A DNA stretch of 37,664 nt, taken from Candidatus Nitrotoga sp. M5 (GTDB lineage Bacteria; Pseudomonadota; Gammaproteobacteria; Burkholderiales; Gallionellaceae). The translations under genes and the position numbers were made by a program. The first letter of the stretch is position 1; each line of letters begins with the position of its first letter. This document shows, piece by piece, positions 27,951 to 37,516 of this stretch. Location: assembly GCF_927904885.1 (NCBI RefSeq), contig NZ_CAKMNW010000058.1, forward strand, positions 1 to 37,664. The letters run 5' to 3'. The notes beneath the pieces were generated by a model, which was not told the DNA's origin, searched no databases, and saw only the letters and a program-made list of their open reading frames with translations.

Positions 27951-27980
27951 AAAAAAGGGTGAAGTGCCGCACCTCACCCT
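27951..27980 (-). terminator. Intrinsic terminator or attenuator upstream of secA
   Basis: Read on the minus strand, AGGGTGAGGTGCGGCACTTC-ACCCT forms a stem of 7 bp, one mismatch, then 3 bp with a 3-nt loop, followed directly by TTTTTT. This is a typical rho-independent terminator about 100 nt before secA and in the same direction. No normal gene precedes it on that strand. Confidence 0.65.
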
Positions 27981-28047
27981 AAGTACAAAAATCAATGCTT
28001 ATCAATTCGCGTCGTTTCAAATAAACGCTTGTGACTATGTGCGACAT
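27979..28047 (-). CDS. Possible 22-codon leader ORF upstream of secA
   Basis: ATG at 28047, product starting MSHIVTSVYLKRRELI, stop TAG at 27981-27979. The stop codon overlaps the first base pairs of the terminator stem, so translating ribosomes would affect folding, as in attenuation leaders. No ribosome site is evident, and the peptide is too short for composition to help. It may be chance, or the region may encode a small RNA instead. Confidence 0.25.
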   Translation of the reverse strand: MSHIVTSVYLKRRELISIDFCT

Positions 28048-28406
28048 TTTTGGTATTGTATTTTCAACGTCACGTGTAAGACTGCAAAGCAGCTTATGTC
28101 TGTTAGCCTTGGCAATCTACAGTCCGCACTTTTGTCAAAATTTGTGACAACAGACTAAAAATGTACGCATCTGATAAAAAAAACATTATTGTTGTAATCA
28201 GTTTTTAGTATATTATCATATTGCTCTCGTTAATCCGAATGCACTCCTAATAACAAACGAGCTATACCACGTGTCCTTATTTAAAGGCAGCACCGGAGCT
28301 CGGCTTATGTATTGTTACCGAGTAATTCGACGAGTGCGTTAAAAAACAACAAACAATGGAAACTAAATTATTATTCACGTTTCCATTTCTGAATTAACCT
28401 GATGTT

Positions 28407-28829
28407 GTGTCAAATCGATTAAATTCATATTTCAATGCCAGCGAAGAGTTACGTCAACTATCGCTCAAGGTAGACCAACTTCTCGTATTACAGCGGCACT
28501 ATGAACAAATTGCGCCACCCTCCTTGGTACGCGCTAGCCATGTGATACAAATTGATCAGCAAACTCTCCTTGTAGCCGCAGATAACGGCTCGGTGGCGGC
28601 CAAATTGCGCCAACTCGTCCCAGAATTTACCAAAATATTACAAAGTAGGGGATATGAGATTACTGGAATTCAGATTAGGGTGCAAGTTGCCGTGCCAATC
28701 GCTCAACCACCCTCTCGCACTATCTCGCTCAGCGCCATAGGACGGCAACAGCTGGTTGACTTCACGGTAAAATTGCAAGATTCACCTCTGAAAACTGCGT
28801 TGCAACGCTTGGCAAGAATCGAAGACTAA
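28407..28829 (+). CDS. dciA: DUF721 family protein, DciA-like
   Basis: 140 residues of the DUF721 family. In many bacteria lacking DnaC/DnaI this family (DciA) loads the replicative helicase DnaB. Seen: a helical N-terminus, LVRASHVIQIDQQTLLVAADNGSVAAKLRQLVPEF, the conserved core (a KH-like fold with alternating hydrophobic strands), and a helical tail. The start is GTG at 28407; an overlapping ATG at 28402 is in another frame. It is divergent from secA, a common betaproteobacterial arrangement. The name DciA is by family inference. Confidence 0.8.
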   Translation: MSNRLNSYFNASEELRQLSLKVDQLLVLQRHYEQIAPPSLVRASHVIQIDQQTLLVAADNGSVAAKLRQLVPEFTKILQSRGYEITGIQIRVQVAVPIAQPPSRTISLSAIGRQQLVDFTVKLQDSPLKTALQRLARIED

Positions 28830-28846
28830 TGTCAGCTTAGCTAAGC

Positions 28847-29029
28847 TAAGGGCACCTCTAAAATCCAGTTTTGCGAGCAGCCGCTTCGTAGCTTGCCTGC
28901 TTACTCCGTTAAGTCACAATACTGCATTACTCGAAAAAAATCGCTTACACATACAAATAGTATGGCGTGCAAGAATATTTACTCTGGTCTTGTCACGGTT
29001 AGAAATTTAAATTTTTAGAGACGCTCTTA
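28847..29029. repeat. MITE-like element with 17-bp terminal inverted repeats, copy d
   Basis: The left end TAAGGGCACCTCTAAAA and the reverse complement of the right end, TAAGAGCGTCTCTAAAA, match at 14 of 17 positions. The 183-bp interior has no coding capacity and shares its first 90 bp with 3601-3700. It begins 18 bp after the dciA stop and is preceded by the perfect palindrome GCTTAGCTAAGC (28835-28846). It is probably a non-autonomous miniature transposable element; no transposase is present in the window. Confidence 0.65.
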
Positions 29030-29345
29030 ACTTAACTGGGATGGTGATTAATTTTTGTGATTTATATTGTTACTCAGCTGCCCTATCCAGACTCAAATAG
29101 AAAAGCTATGGCACAATACGACAATGGGAAGGGATTGATTTCAGGAACCAACGATGTCGAAGGCAATTCGGAATTGACGTTGCCTGAACTCTTACTTTCG
29201 CCGAGCGAAATCTTATAAATAGACAGTTATTATATTATCGAATATCGAGCTTACCAAATGAGCACGTGTAATATATCAACCTTGCTAATTTTGAAAAATT
29301 TAGCCCCCAATTTTCTTGCAGGTTTTATTCTTTTAAAAATGATCA
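29030..29345. other. Non-coding AT-rich stretch between repeat elements
   Basis: No gene-like frame was found. Frames are short and interrupted, and nothing resembles an RNA gene. Confidence 0.35.
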
Positions 29346-29421
29346 CGCCTCTATATAACTGCCTGTCGGGTTCATCCTTATTGTTTCTGATCAGGCGTTA
29401 ATTCTCCAGTTTATAGAGGCG
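29346..29421. repeat. Short inverted-repeat element, copy e
   Basis: CGCCTCTATA at 29346-29355 and TATAGAGGCG at 29412-29421 are perfect inverse copies, with ACTG and CAGT just inside them, around 56 bp of spacer. The ends resemble the CRCCTCTAWAAA core of the other repeat copies, so this is probably a shorter member of that family. Confidence 0.5.
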
Positions 29422-29438
29422 CTGATTGCATGACGGTT

Positions 29439-29455
29439 GCTCCCCAACGGGGGGC
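29439..29455 (+). terminator. Strong GC hairpin upstream of the PP0621-like gene
   Basis: GCTCCCC-AAC-GGGGGGC folds with 7 pairs (one G-T), followed by GGTTTACCTTTTAATT. The T-tract is interrupted, so termination efficiency is uncertain. It may insulate the pilS operon from upstream transcription. Confidence 0.4.
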
Positions 29456-29506
29456 GGTTTACCTTTTAATTGCTGCTTATGAGCGGTATCTGTGGAGTAT
29501 GCTGGG

Positions 29507-29746
29507 ATGAGTCGCTTATTGCTCGTAGTTGTTATCTTCATAGCCATCTACTTGTTACTGAAGTACTACCGCAAGCAGGTGTCAAAAAAAGATGTACTTG
29601 GCGAAAATACGTCCAAGTACAGTGAAAACATGGTGCGCTGCGCGCACTGTGGTGTGCATTTGCCCAAAGGCGAGAGCCTTATGCTTAATTACAAGCATTA
29701 TTGTAGTGAGGCGCATCGCAGTGCACATAAAGATGAACCTGAATAA
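29507..29746 (+). CDS. PP0621-family small membrane zinc-ribbon-like protein
   Basis: 79 residues. An N-terminal membrane helix (LLLVVVIFIAIYLLLKYY) is followed by a linker and the motif MVRCAHCGVHLPKGESL...YCSEAHRSAHK, a treble-clef-like Cys/His arrangement that probably binds zinc. It resembles the PP0621 family, often found next to pilS-pilR in beta- and gammaproteobacteria; its role is unknown. I prefer ATG 29507 to the TTG-type start 15 bases earlier because the protein then begins directly with the helix. It precedes pilS by 24 bp, so it is probably the first gene of that operon. Confidence 0.82.
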   Translation: MSRLLLVVVIFIAIYLLLKYYRKQVSKKDVLGENTSKYSENMVRCAHCGVHLPKGESLMLNYKHYCSEAHRSAHKDEPE

Positions 29747-29770
29747 CCTCTGATTGTTAGATGAGTTTTG

Positions 29771-31399
29771 ATGTGGGATAACCTACCCCTCACCACGTGG
29801 CATTTATTGCGCACGGGATCTGATTCTGCGCCAGCACCGGAAGCCATGTGGCGCTCAATTTACTTCTTTAACTTATATCGACTAGCCCTGGGTGGGCTAT
29901 TTGTGTTTTTGGTGAGCACATTTGGTGAAGCTCTGTCGTTGGGTTCACGCGACCCGTCATTATTTTTGTACACCAGTCTTATATACATTGCGCTGACCCT
30001 GGTTTCGTTTCTAACTATCAAGTTATGCCGGCCACGATTCAACATGCAATTGGCATTTCTGGTAGGAACCGATATTGTATTTATAACCGTTTTGTCATAT
30101 GCCAGTGGAGGCATTCAAAGCGGCTTAGGAGTGTTGTTACTCGTATCTCTGACCGCTACAGGATTGATTGGTCGCGGCAAAATTTCCCTGTTCTTTGCGG
30201 CACTTGCCAGTATTGCAGTGTTGCTGCAGCATTCCTACGCAGTACTTACCCAAAATGCGACGGAAGCCCGTTATGTACAGGCCGGGTTGTTGAGCACCGT
30301 CTATTTTGCCGTTGCTTGGTTGGCACATATCAGAGCCAGATATGCTATTGCCAGTGAAAATTTAGCGGCTTTGCGTGGTACAGATTTAGCCAACATGGCG
30401 GAAGCTAACAGACTGGTGATTCAGGACATGCCAGACGGTGTGCTGGTAGTGAATGAAAACGGAATGGTCAGGCAATACAACCCTAGTGTTGAGCGTTTGC
30501 TTGGAGTTGAGTTTTTAAATACTGGCAACACCACGCTTGCCAATTGTGTGCCCGTGCTGGCGGATCGGTTCGCCGTTTGGCGGCAGCACCAGAGACGTGG
30601 GCATGAAGTATTGCGTTTGCCTATCACCAATCATCAGGTGCGTGTGCGATTCCTGCCTGTACATCGCGAAGGATTCAGGGGCGCGATAATTTTTCTTGAG
30701 GATATGCAACGAGTTCAGGCGCAAGCTCAGCAGATCAAGCTTGTCGCATTGGGTCGATTGACCGCTAACATTGCGCATGAAGTGCGCAACCCATTGTCGT
30801 CTATCAGTTACGCAACTGAATTGCTGCAAGAAGAAAAGCACGATCCGGCGCAGACTCGGTTATTTCAGATCATTATGGATAATGCCGCAAGGTTGAATCA
30901 CATCGTGGAAGATGTATTGCAATTGAACCAGCGCGACAGAGTACAAAGCGAAGATTATAATTTATCCGAAAAATTACCTCTCTATATTGAGGAGCTTTGT
31001 CATACTCAAGGCGCGTCGCAGGAGATATTTGTAATTGAGGTTGCATCTCCCTGCGTAATCAGCTTCGATCGTGGCCATTTAGATCAAGTATTGTGGAATT
31101 TATGTCGCAATTCTCTGCGTTATTGCAGCAAACAGGCAGGCAGTGTGCAGCTATCTGCATGGCGATCCAACGAGGGTAGGGCGATACTGGAGATTTTTAA
31201 CGATGGGCCTCCAGTTGCCCCTGAGGCCGTTCATCAATTGTTCGAGCCTTTCTTTACCCTGTCGGCGGGCGGCATGGGTTTAGGTTTGTATCTCGCACGC
31301 GAACTGTGCGAGGCTAACGGGGCAACGCTTGAATATAGGCAGCCAGCAAAGGACGGCGCATGTTTCCGCATTGTATTTGGAGAGCAAGATGAACGTTGA
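29771..31399 (+). CDS. pilS: Sensor histidine kinase PilS
   Basis: About 542 residues. Five or six membrane helices fill roughly residues 30-195. A PAS-like region follows (IQDMPDGVLVVNENGMVRQYNPSVERLLG). The HisKA dimerisation domain has the phospho-acceptor His in LTANIAHEVRNPLSS, and the HATPase domain shows the N box NLCRNSLRYC and the G boxes FNDGPP and GGMGLGLYLARELC. The membrane architecture and the PilR partner identify PilS, which in Pseudomonas senses pilin levels in the membrane and controls pilA through PilR. The ATG at 29771 directly follows an in-frame TTG. It overlaps pilR by 11 bases. Confidence 0.9.
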   Translation: MWDNLPLTTWHLLRTGSDSAPAPEAMWRSIYFFNLYRLALGGLFVFLVSTFGEALSLGSRDPSLFLYTSLIYIALTLVSFLTIKLCRPRFNMQLAFLVGTDIVFITVLSYASGGIQSGLGVLLLVSLTATGLIGRGKISLFFAALASIAVLLQHSYAVLTQNATEARYVQAGLLSTVYFAVAWLAHIRARYAIASENLAALRGTDLANMAEANRLVIQDMPDGVLVVNENGMVRQYNPSVERLLGVEFLNTGNTTLANCVPVLADRFAVWRQHQRRGHEVLRLPITNHQVRVRFLPVHREGFRGAIIFLEDMQRVQAQAQQIKLVALGRLTANIAHEVRNPLSSISYATELLQEEKHDPAQTRLFQIIMDNAARLNHIVEDVLQLNQRDRVQSEDYNLSEKLPLYIEELCHTQGASQEIFVIEVASPCVISFDRGHLDQVLWNLCRNSLRYCSKQAGSVQLSAWRSNEGRAILEIFNDGPPVAPEAVHQLFEPFFTLSAGGMGLGLYLARELCEANGATLEYRQPAKDGACFRIVFGEQDER

Positions 31400-32753
31400 T
31401 ATGCCGACTAACACTGCGCGCGTCTTGGTGGTGGATGATGAGCCGGATATCTTGGAGCTGATTGAGTTGGCGCTGTTACGCATGGGATTGCAAGTCGATC
31501 GCGCTAGCAATGTGCACGAAGCATTGCAACAGCTGACTAATAAAACATATCAACTGTGTCTGACAGATATGCGCCTGCCGGATGGAGACGGGTTGGAGGT
31601 AGTGCAATATATTACTGCTCGTAACATTCATGTACCTGTTGCAGTGATTACCGCGCATGGCAACATGGAAAATGCGATTTTTGCACTTAAGGCGGGTGCT
31701 TTCGACTACTTGGCCAAGCCAGTTGCATTGACCCAGTTGCGCGCTTTGGTTAATGCCGTGTTACAGCTGCCACCACCATCCACTTCCGTACGGAAAGGCG
31801 TACGAATATTGCTGGGGCGTTCCCAGGCTATGGAGAAAGTGCGCGATCTGATCGACCGCGTGGCGCGTAGCCAGGCACCGGTGCATATCAGTGGGGAATC
31901 AGGTAGCGGCAAAGAATTGGCTGCGCGGCTGATCGTTGAAAAAAGCGCTCGGCGCGACCAACCTTTCATCTCGGTAAACTGTGGTGCAATCCCGGAAACA
32001 CTCATGGAAAGCGAGTTTTTTGGTTACCGCAAGGGCGCGTTCACCGGTGCGGAAAAGGATCGCGACGGTTTATTTCAAGCTGCCAATGGCGGCACTTTAT
32101 TCCTTGATGAGGTGGCCGATCTGCCTCTCTCCATGCAGGTAAAGTTACTGCGAGTAATCCAGGAAAAAAAAGTGCGTAAGCTGGGTGCTACACAGGAAGA
32201 GCCGGTAGATGTACGTATTATCAGTGCCACCCATAGCGCGTTGGCGGAGCAAGTTCAGCAGGGAAAATTCCGTCAGGACCTGTATTATCGCCTGAATGTG
32301 ATTACCTTGCTTATGCCGCCGTTGCGCGCAATGCGCGATGACATCGCCGAGGTCGCCAGCCAGTTTTTAACTCGCTTGTGTGGTGATATGAAGGTTGAAT
32401 TTGCATCGACGGCTTTAAAGGCGCTTCAACAATACGATTTTCCGGGGAATGTCCGCGAGCTGGAAAACATAATTGAGCGGGCACTTGCATTGTGTTCGGA
32501 CGGCATTATCATGCCAGCCGATTTGCAATTAACGCCCATTGATATTAATGAAACCGTTGTCAAATCAAATATAGCTGGCAAATATCCGCTTACCGATTAT
32601 CTGGATGGCGTCGAGCGCGCTGCTATTCTGGAGGCATTGCAGCAAACAAATTTCAACCGCACAGCTGCAGCCAAGATGCTGGGAGTGACTTTTCGCGCCT
32701 TGCGCTATCGCATGGATCGGTTGGACATCACTGACAAGGATGATAAACATTGA
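31389..32753 (+). CDS. pilR: Sigma-54-dependent response regulator PilR
   Basis: 454 residues in three domains. The receiver has VVDDEPD, the phospho-acceptor Asp in LCLTDMRLPDGDG and the Lys in YLAKPV. The AAA+ domain has Walker A GESGSGKE, the sigma-54 contact loop GAFTGA, Walker B GGTLFLDEVADL and RQDLYYRLNVITL. The Fis-type helix-turn-helix is NRTAAAKMLGVTFRALRYRM at the C-terminus. PilR activates sigma-54 promoters, classically pilA. The true start lies within the pilS end, ATG 31389 or 31401, because the frame before it is pilS coding DNA. The stop codon overlaps the ampD start. Confidence 0.95.
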   Translation: MNVDMPTNTARVLVVDDEPDILELIELALLRMGLQVDRASNVHEALQQLTNKTYQLCLTDMRLPDGDGLEVVQYITARNIHVPVAVITAHGNMENAIFALKAGAFDYLAKPVALTQLRALVNAVLQLPPPSTSVRKGVRILLGRSQAMEKVRDLIDRVARSQAPVHISGESGSGKELAARLIVEKSARRDQPFISVNCGAIPETLMESEFFGYRKGAFTGAEKDRDGLFQAANGGTLFLDEVADLPLSMQVKLLRVIQEKKVRKLGATQEEPVDVRIISATHSALAEQVQQGKFRQDLYYRLNVITLLMPPLRAMRDDIAEVASQFLTRLCGDMKVEFASTALKALQQYDFPGNVRELENIIERALALCSDGIIMPADLQLTPIDINETVVKSNIAGKYPLTDYLDGVERAAILEALQQTNFNRTAAAKMLGVTFRALRYRMDRLDITDKDDKH

Positions 32754-33313
32754 AAGTTGGCACAAATGGATGGCTCAGTGGTATGCGCCGTCTAGTTTCG
32801 TCAAACTGTGATTCCCGCCCATCTGGTACCAGAATAAACTTATTGGTGGTTCACAATATCAGCCTGCCACCGGGTGAATTTGGTGGTCAAGCGGTTGCTC
32901 AGCTATTTACCAACACGCTTGATACGGATACTCACCCATACTATGCTCAACTCAAAGGGGTAAGAGTTTCTGCCCATTTTTTAATACAACGTACGGGAGA
33001 GATTGTCCAATTCGTGTCTTGTAATAAACGCGCTTGGCATGCGGGTGCATCGGAGTGGCAAGGTCGTGCGGCCTGCAATAATTTTTCCATGGGCGTAGAG
33101 TTAGAAGGCACAGACTTTCTGCCATTTAGTGATCAGCAGTATGCTGCACTAACACGGCTGACACGAGTGCTCAAACGTGCCTATCCAATTCGCGATATTG
33201 TAGGGCATTCGGACATCGCGCCGGGACGCAAGTCAGATCCCGGGCCGAAATTTGACTGGCCGCGCTATCTTGCAAAAGATTGCTTGAAAGCGAGCAGAAA
33301 ATTGGACATGTAA
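32750..33313 (+). CDS. ampD: 1,6-anhydro-N-acetylmuramyl-L-alanine amidase AmpD
   Basis: 187 residues. A cytoplasmic zinc amidase that removes the peptide from recycled anhydromuropeptides and so also controls ampC-type signalling. The zinc site is made by His in LLVVHNISLPPGEFGG and by the His and Asp in VGHSDIAPGRKSDPGPKFDW; SAHFLIQRTGEIVQFV and AWHAGASEWQGR are family-typical. The start is TTG at 32750, sharing TTGA with the pilR stop, with AAGGA nine bases before it. It is translationally coupled to pilR, although the functions are unrelated. Confidence 0.95.
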   Translation: MKVGTNGWLSGMRRLVSSNCDSRPSGTRINLLVVHNISLPPGEFGGQAVAQLFTNTLDTDTHPYYAQLKGVRVSAHFLIQRTGEIVQFVSCNKRAWHAGASEWQGRAACNNFSMGVELEGTDFLPFSDQQYAALTRLTRVLKRAYPIRDIVGHSDIAPGRKSDPGPKFDWPRYLAKDCLKASRKLDM

Positions 33314-33437
33314 GTCTATTTGCGCCGATAGAAAACACCTTGTGTTGTGTTTGATTTTTGTAATTTTTCGTTGTGCTAAATAGATTGATTTATCAGAAAA
33401 AAACTTGCATTATTTTGTTGGCGCACTAAATTTTTTA

Positions 33438-33485
33438 TTACTATAAATACTTCAATATGTAATACCGAACTACTACATATAGTGG
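33438..33485 (+). promoter_or_regulatory. Pair of NrdR-type boxes upstream of nrdA
   Basis: CTACTACATATAGTGG (33470-33485) matches 12 of 16 positions of the NrdR box form ACACTATATATAGTGT, and TTACTATAAATACTTC (33438-33453) matches 10. The box starts are 32 bp apart, close to three helical turns, the spacing known for the two NrdR boxes before ribonucleotide reductase genes. NrdR represses nrd genes when dATP is high. The nrdR gene is not in the window. Confidence 0.65.
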
Positions 33486-33520
33486 TTTTTGTATGTCGAC
33501 CTGATTTAATATAAAGAAAC

Positions 33521-33545
33521 AATTGTTGTAGTTCGAGCAACAATT
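33521..33545. repeat. Inverted repeat in the nrdA leader
   Basis: AATTGTTG (33521-33528) and CAACAATT (33538-33545) are perfect inverse copies around a 9-nt loop, about 70 bp before the nrdA start. It may be an operator or an mRNA hairpin. A one-mismatch DnaA box (TTATTCATA, 33568-33576) follows; its meaning is uncertain. Confidence 0.4.
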
Positions 33546-33612
33546 ATTGTGGTACGATAAACAAAATTTATTCATAATTTAAGACTCAATTCTAAGATCG
33601 GCATGACATGAC

Positions 33613-36375
33613 ATGACCTCCTCTCCAGCCTCAGTACACCTTGTTTCCGTCGAAGGCACGCCTTCTTCCAGCCCCCCCTTTAACCAACACAAGGTTATTC
33701 GCCGCAATGGTTCAGTAGTTGCGTTTGAAGCAACCAAGATTGCCGTCGCCTTGACTAAAGCGTTTATCGCCGTAAACGGCGAGGCGTCTGCGCGCGTGCG
33801 CGAATTGGTTAACCAATTGACCGATACTGTGGTTAATGCGTTGCTGCGCCGCCATCCGCACGGTGGGACGCTGCATATTGAAGATATTCAGGATCAAGTC
33901 GAATTGGCTTTGATGCGCTCTGGTGAGCATGATGTGGCCCGTGCCTACGTGCTTTACCGCGAGGAGCGCACGCGTGAGCGAGCCAAGGAAAAGATCGCGC
34001 CTGCACATGTTCTTCAAGTTAACGACAAGGGTGTGCTTCGCCCACTGGATGAGGCGGTGCTTGCGGCACGCATCACGGCAGCTTGTGAAGGGCTCGGCAA
34101 CGCGGTAAGTGCTGCCCCAATTCTAAAGCTGACACTACGTGATCTTTATGATGGTGTACCGGTTGAAGAGGTGCGCAAGAGCGCCATCATGGCCGCTCGC
34201 GCGATGATCGAACATGATCCAGCCTATAGCTTCGTTACCGCCCGTCTGTTGTTGAACGACATCTGCTGTGAAGTTGTCGGTGAAGACGCCAACATGGCAA
34301 CACGTTATGCCGAATATTTCCCTTCATTTATCAAGCGTGGCATTGAGGCAGAGCTACTTGACCGTGACATGGCGAACTTTGATCTGCCGCGATTGGCTAA
34401 TGAGCTAACGGCAAGCCGTGACTTGCAATTCAGTTATCTTGGCTTGCAAACCCTGTATGACCGTTACTTCCTGCACATAAACGAAAACCGCATCGAGCTA
34501 CCACAGGCATTTTTCATGCGCGTGGCTATGGGGCTGGCGCTCAGGGAGAGTGACCGCGATGCACGTGCTATCGAGTTTTATCATTTGCTATCCAGCTTCG
34601 ATTTTATGAGTTCGACACCGACTCTGTTCAACTCTGGGGCGATCCGCTCGCAACTTTCTTCCTGCTACCTCACTACCGTACCGGATGACCTGTCTGGTAT
34701 TTTTGAAGCGGTAAAGGAAAACGCCCTTCTGGCCAAATACTCTGGCGGTCTTGGCAACGACTGGACCCCCGTGCGCTCCATGGGTGCTCACATCAAAGGC
34801 ACCAACGGCAAATCGCAAGGCGTGGTGCCGTTTTTGAAAGTCGCCAATGATACTGCTGTGGCAGTCAATCAAGGAGGTAAAAGAAAGGGCGCGGTATGCG
34901 CGTATCTGGAAACATGGCATCTGGACATTGAGGAATTTCTTGAGCTGCGCAAGAATACTGGCGACGATCGCCGCCGTACGCATGATATGAACACAGCCAA
35001 CTGGATACCTGATCTGTTCATGAAGCGCGTTATGGAAGACGGGGAATGGACGCTGTTTTCGCCGTCAATCTGCCCTGATTTGCACGACAAATTCGGCGCA
35101 GAATTCGAACGTGACTACATTGCTTATGAAGCCAAGGCAGCGAATGGCGAGATCACCCTGTTCAAGAAAGTTCCGGCAGCCAACCTGTGGCGCAAGATGC
35201 TTACCATGTTGTTCGAGACTGGCCACCCATGGATTACCTTCAAAGACCCATGCAACATACGTTCGCCACAACAACACGTCGGCACAGTGCATAGTTCAAA
35301 TTTATGCACCGAAATCACGCTAAACACCTCTGAGTCCGAAATTGCGGTATGTAATCTTGGTTCAGTCAACCTCAAGGCGCATCTGAACACATCCGGTCAG
35401 CTTGATCACGAAAAGCTTAAGTGCACTATTACCACCGCCATGCGTATGCTGGACAACGTAATCGACATCAACTACTACGCTGTTGAAAAGGCGCGCAACT
35501 CCAACCTTAAGCACCGTCCTGTTGGGCTGGGTATCATGGGGTTTCAGGACTGCCTGCATGAAATGCGGATTCCCTATGCCTCGAAAAAGGCAGTTGAATT
35601 TGCCGACAGCTCCATGGAGGCAGTGTGCTATTACGCTTATTTTGCATCCACAGAACTGGCCGAAGAAAGAGGCAGCTACGACAGCTATAATGGCAGCCTG
35701 TGGGATCAGGGCATATTGCCGCAGGATACACTGGAGCTTCTGCGCCAGTCACGTGGAGGGCATGTAGAGGTAGATATGTCCACCAGCATGGACTGGGACA
35801 AGCTGCGTGCGCGCATCAAACAGTACGGCATGCGTAATTCAAACTGCGTGGCCATAGCGCCCACTGCGACTATATCGAACATCATCGGCGTATCAGCCTG
35901 CATTGAACCTACGTACCAGAACTTGTTTGTAAAATCAAATCTGTCTGGTGAATTCACTGTCATCAACGAATATCTGGTGAAGGATCTCAAACGGCTTGGA
36001 CTGTGGGATGAGGTGATGATAGCCGACCTGAAATATTTCGATGGAAGCCTTTCCAAAATTGATCGCATTCCGGCCGAATTGCGTAGTCTGTATGCGACCG
36101 CATTCGAAGTTGAACCCCAATGGGTAATAGAAGCGGCGGCACGGCGTCAGAAATGGATTGACCAGTCACAATCACTCAACATCTACATGGCTGGCGTATC
36201 GGGGCGCAAGCTCGACGAAACCTACAAGCTGGCATGGCTGCGCGGCCTGAAGACTACTTATTATTTACGTACCATGGGTGCGACTTCGACGGAAAAATCT
36301 ACCTCGCGCGCTGGTGAACTGAATGCGGTGCAGATGTGCACAATTGACAACCCGGAATGTGAGTCATGCCAATGA
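33613..36375 (+). CDS. nrdA: Class I ribonucleoside-diphosphate reductase, alpha subunit
   Basis: 920 residues. It reduces ribonucleoside diphosphates to the deoxy forms. Two ATP-cone-like domains are present: [25 protein letters not shown] (about 26-117) and [21 protein letters not shown] (about 136-220), where E. coli has one, as in Pseudomonas-type enzymes. Catalytic residues are visible: redox cysteines Cys351 (SQLSSCYL) and Cys580 (IAVCNLGS); Asn563, thiyl Cys565 and Glu567 in SSNLCTEI; the radical-transfer pair Tyr883-Tyr884; and the C-terminal Cys916/Cys919 that accept electrons from thioredoxin. The start lies in a repeated ATGAC run without a clear ribosome site. It overlaps nrdB by 10 bases. 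Confidence 0.97.
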   Translation: MTSSPASVHLVSVEGTPSSSPPFNQHKVIRRNGSVVAFEATKIAVALTKAFIAVNGEASARVRELVNQLTDTVVNALLRRHPHGGTLHIEDIQDQVELALMRSGEHDVARAYVLYREERTRERAKEKIAPAHVLQVNDKGVLRPLDEAVLAARITAACEGLGNAVSAAPILKLTLRDLYDGVPVEEVRKSAIMAARAMIEHDPAYSFVTARLLLNDICCEVVGEDANMATRYAEYFPSFIKRGIEAELLDRDMANFDLPRLANELTASRDLQFSYLGLQTLYDRYFLHINENRIELPQAFFMRVAMGLALRESDRDARAIEFYHLLSSFDFMSSTPTLFNSGAIRSQLSSCYLTTVPDDLSGIFEAVKENALLAKYSGGLGNDWTPVRSMGAHIKGTNGKSQGVVPFLKVANDTAVAVNQGGKRKGAVCAYLETWHLDIEEFLELRKNTGDDRRRTHDMNTANWIPDLFMKRVMEDGEWTLFSPSICPDLHDKFGAEFERDYIAYEAKAANGEITLFKKVPAANLWRKMLTMLFETGHPWITFKDPCNIRSPQQHVGTVHSSNLCTEITLNTSESEIAVCNLGSVNLKAHLNTSGQLDHEKLKCTITTAMRMLDNVIDINYYAVEKARNSNLKHRPVGLGIMGFQDCLHEMRIPYASKKAVEFADSSMEAVCYYAYFASTELAEERGSYDSYNGSLWDQGILPQDTLELLRQSRGGHVEVDMSTSMDWDKLRARIKQYGMRNSNCVAIAPTATISNIIGVSACIEPTYQNLFVKSNLSGEFTVINEYLVKDLKRLGLWDEVMIADLKYFDGSLSKIDRIPAELRSLYATAFEVEPQWVIEAAARRQKWIDQSQSLNIYMAGVSGRKLDETYKLAWLRGLKTTYYLRTMGATSTEKSTSRAGELNAVQMCTIDNPECESCQ

Positions 36376-37421
36376 ATAACTATACTATTGCATCAAGCTC
36401 GGCTGGACGGATACGCGTGGAAGATAAGCGCATCATCAACTGCAATGCAGATGTTAATCAGCTAGTGCCATTCAAGTACAAGTGGGCTTGGGAGAAGTAC
36501 ATCTCCGCCTGTGCAAATCACTGGATGCCGCAAGAGGTCAACATGTCTGCCGACATTGCGTTATGGAAGAATCCCAATGGCCTGACCGATGATGAACGTC
36601 TTATGGTCAAGCGCAATCTTGGGTTTTTCACCACAGCGGATAGTCTCGCGGCTAACAATATCGTGCTTGGCACCTACCGTCACATCACCAACCCGGAGTG
36701 CCGTCAGTACCTGCTGCGTCAGGCATTCGAGGAGGCGATCCACACGCATGCCTACCAATACATCGTTGAAAGCCTGGGGCTGGATGAAGGCGAAATTTTT
36801 AACATGTATCATGAGGTTTCCAGCATACGTGAAAAAGATGAATTTTTGCTACCCTTTATCGACACCCTGACTAATCCGGATTTCAAGACAGGCACACCGG
36901 AAACGGATCAACAATTATTACGCAGTCTAATTGTGTTCGCCTGCATCATGGAAGGACTGTTCTTCTATGTCGGTTTCGTGCAAATTTTAGCTCTTGGGCG
37001 TCAAAATAAAATGACCGGTGCCGCCGAGCAGTACCAGTACATCATGCGTGACGAATCTATGCATCTCAATTTTGGTGTGGACGTAATCAATCAGATCAAG
37101 CTGGAAAATCCTCACCTTTGGACACCCGAATTTCGCGAGGAAATTCGTGGCCTTATGCAGAAAGGCGTGGAACTGGAATATCGTTATGCTGAGGACACTA
37201 TGCCTCGTGGTGTGCTTGGAATGAACTCATCAATGTTCAAAGAATATCTGCGCTTTATCGCCAATCGACGTTGTCAGCAAATTGGGCTGGACATGCTATA
37301 CACAGGAGCTAGTAATCCGTTCCCGTGGATGGCGGAAATAATTGATCTTAAGAAAGAGAAAAACTTTTTCGAAACGCGCGTTACCGAATATCAAACAGGG
37401 GGCGCGCTATCTTGGGATTAA
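36366..37421 (+). CDS. nrdB: Class I ribonucleoside-diphosphate reductase, beta subunit
   Basis: 351 residues. This subunit holds the metal-radical cofactor for NrdA. Helix motifs with metal ligands are seen: [18 protein letters not shown] (Glu123, His126 and the radical Tyr130 in the EAIH...Y spacing of class Ia) and [15 protein letters not shown] (Glu and His). The conserved C-terminal tail, ending near ALSWD, binds NrdA. The presence of the Tyr argues for a normal tyrosyl-radical enzyme rather than a Tyr-free class Ic type. ATG 36366 or ATG 36372 (the latter overlaps the nrdA stop as ATGA) is the start. Confidence 0.97.
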   Translation: MPMNNYTIASSSAGRIRVEDKRIINCNADVNQLVPFKYKWAWEKYISACANHWMPQEVNMSADIALWKNPNGLTDDERLMVKRNLGFFTTADSLAANNIVLGTYRHITNPECRQYLLRQAFEEAIHTHAYQYIVESLGLDEGEIFNMYHEVSSIREKDEFLLPFIDTLTNPDFKTGTPETDQQLLRSLIVFACIMEGLFFYVGFVQILALGRQNKMTGAAEQYQYIMRDESMHLNFGVDVINQIKLENPHLWTPEFREEIRGLMQKGVELEYRYAEDTMPRGVLGMNSSMFKEYLRFIANRRCQQIGLDMLYTGASNPFPWMAEIIDLKKEKNFFETRVTEYQTGGALSWD

Positions 37422-37516
37422 CAGGCTTCGGTCATTATGTATTCGATATGTACTGGGGAAGGTGATAGTTGTTAATGTTGAATTTCTTTGAACTTTGATT
37501 ACCAAAGGAGGTTGAA

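Larger units (their letters stand above)
27851..28406. other. Intergenic region between divergent secA and dciA
   Basis: 556 bp between divergent genes. The secA side holds direct repeats (27876-27930), a minus-strand terminator (27951-27980) and a 22-codon ORF (27979-28047). The rest is AT-rich (28170-28220, 28340-28370) with no further gene seen. Confidence 0.4.

Noticed and set aside
27901..28158. 85-codon plus-strand open frame between secA and dciA
   Set aside because: Begins inside the direct repeats and crosses the terminator; amino-acid pattern unlike a protein family.
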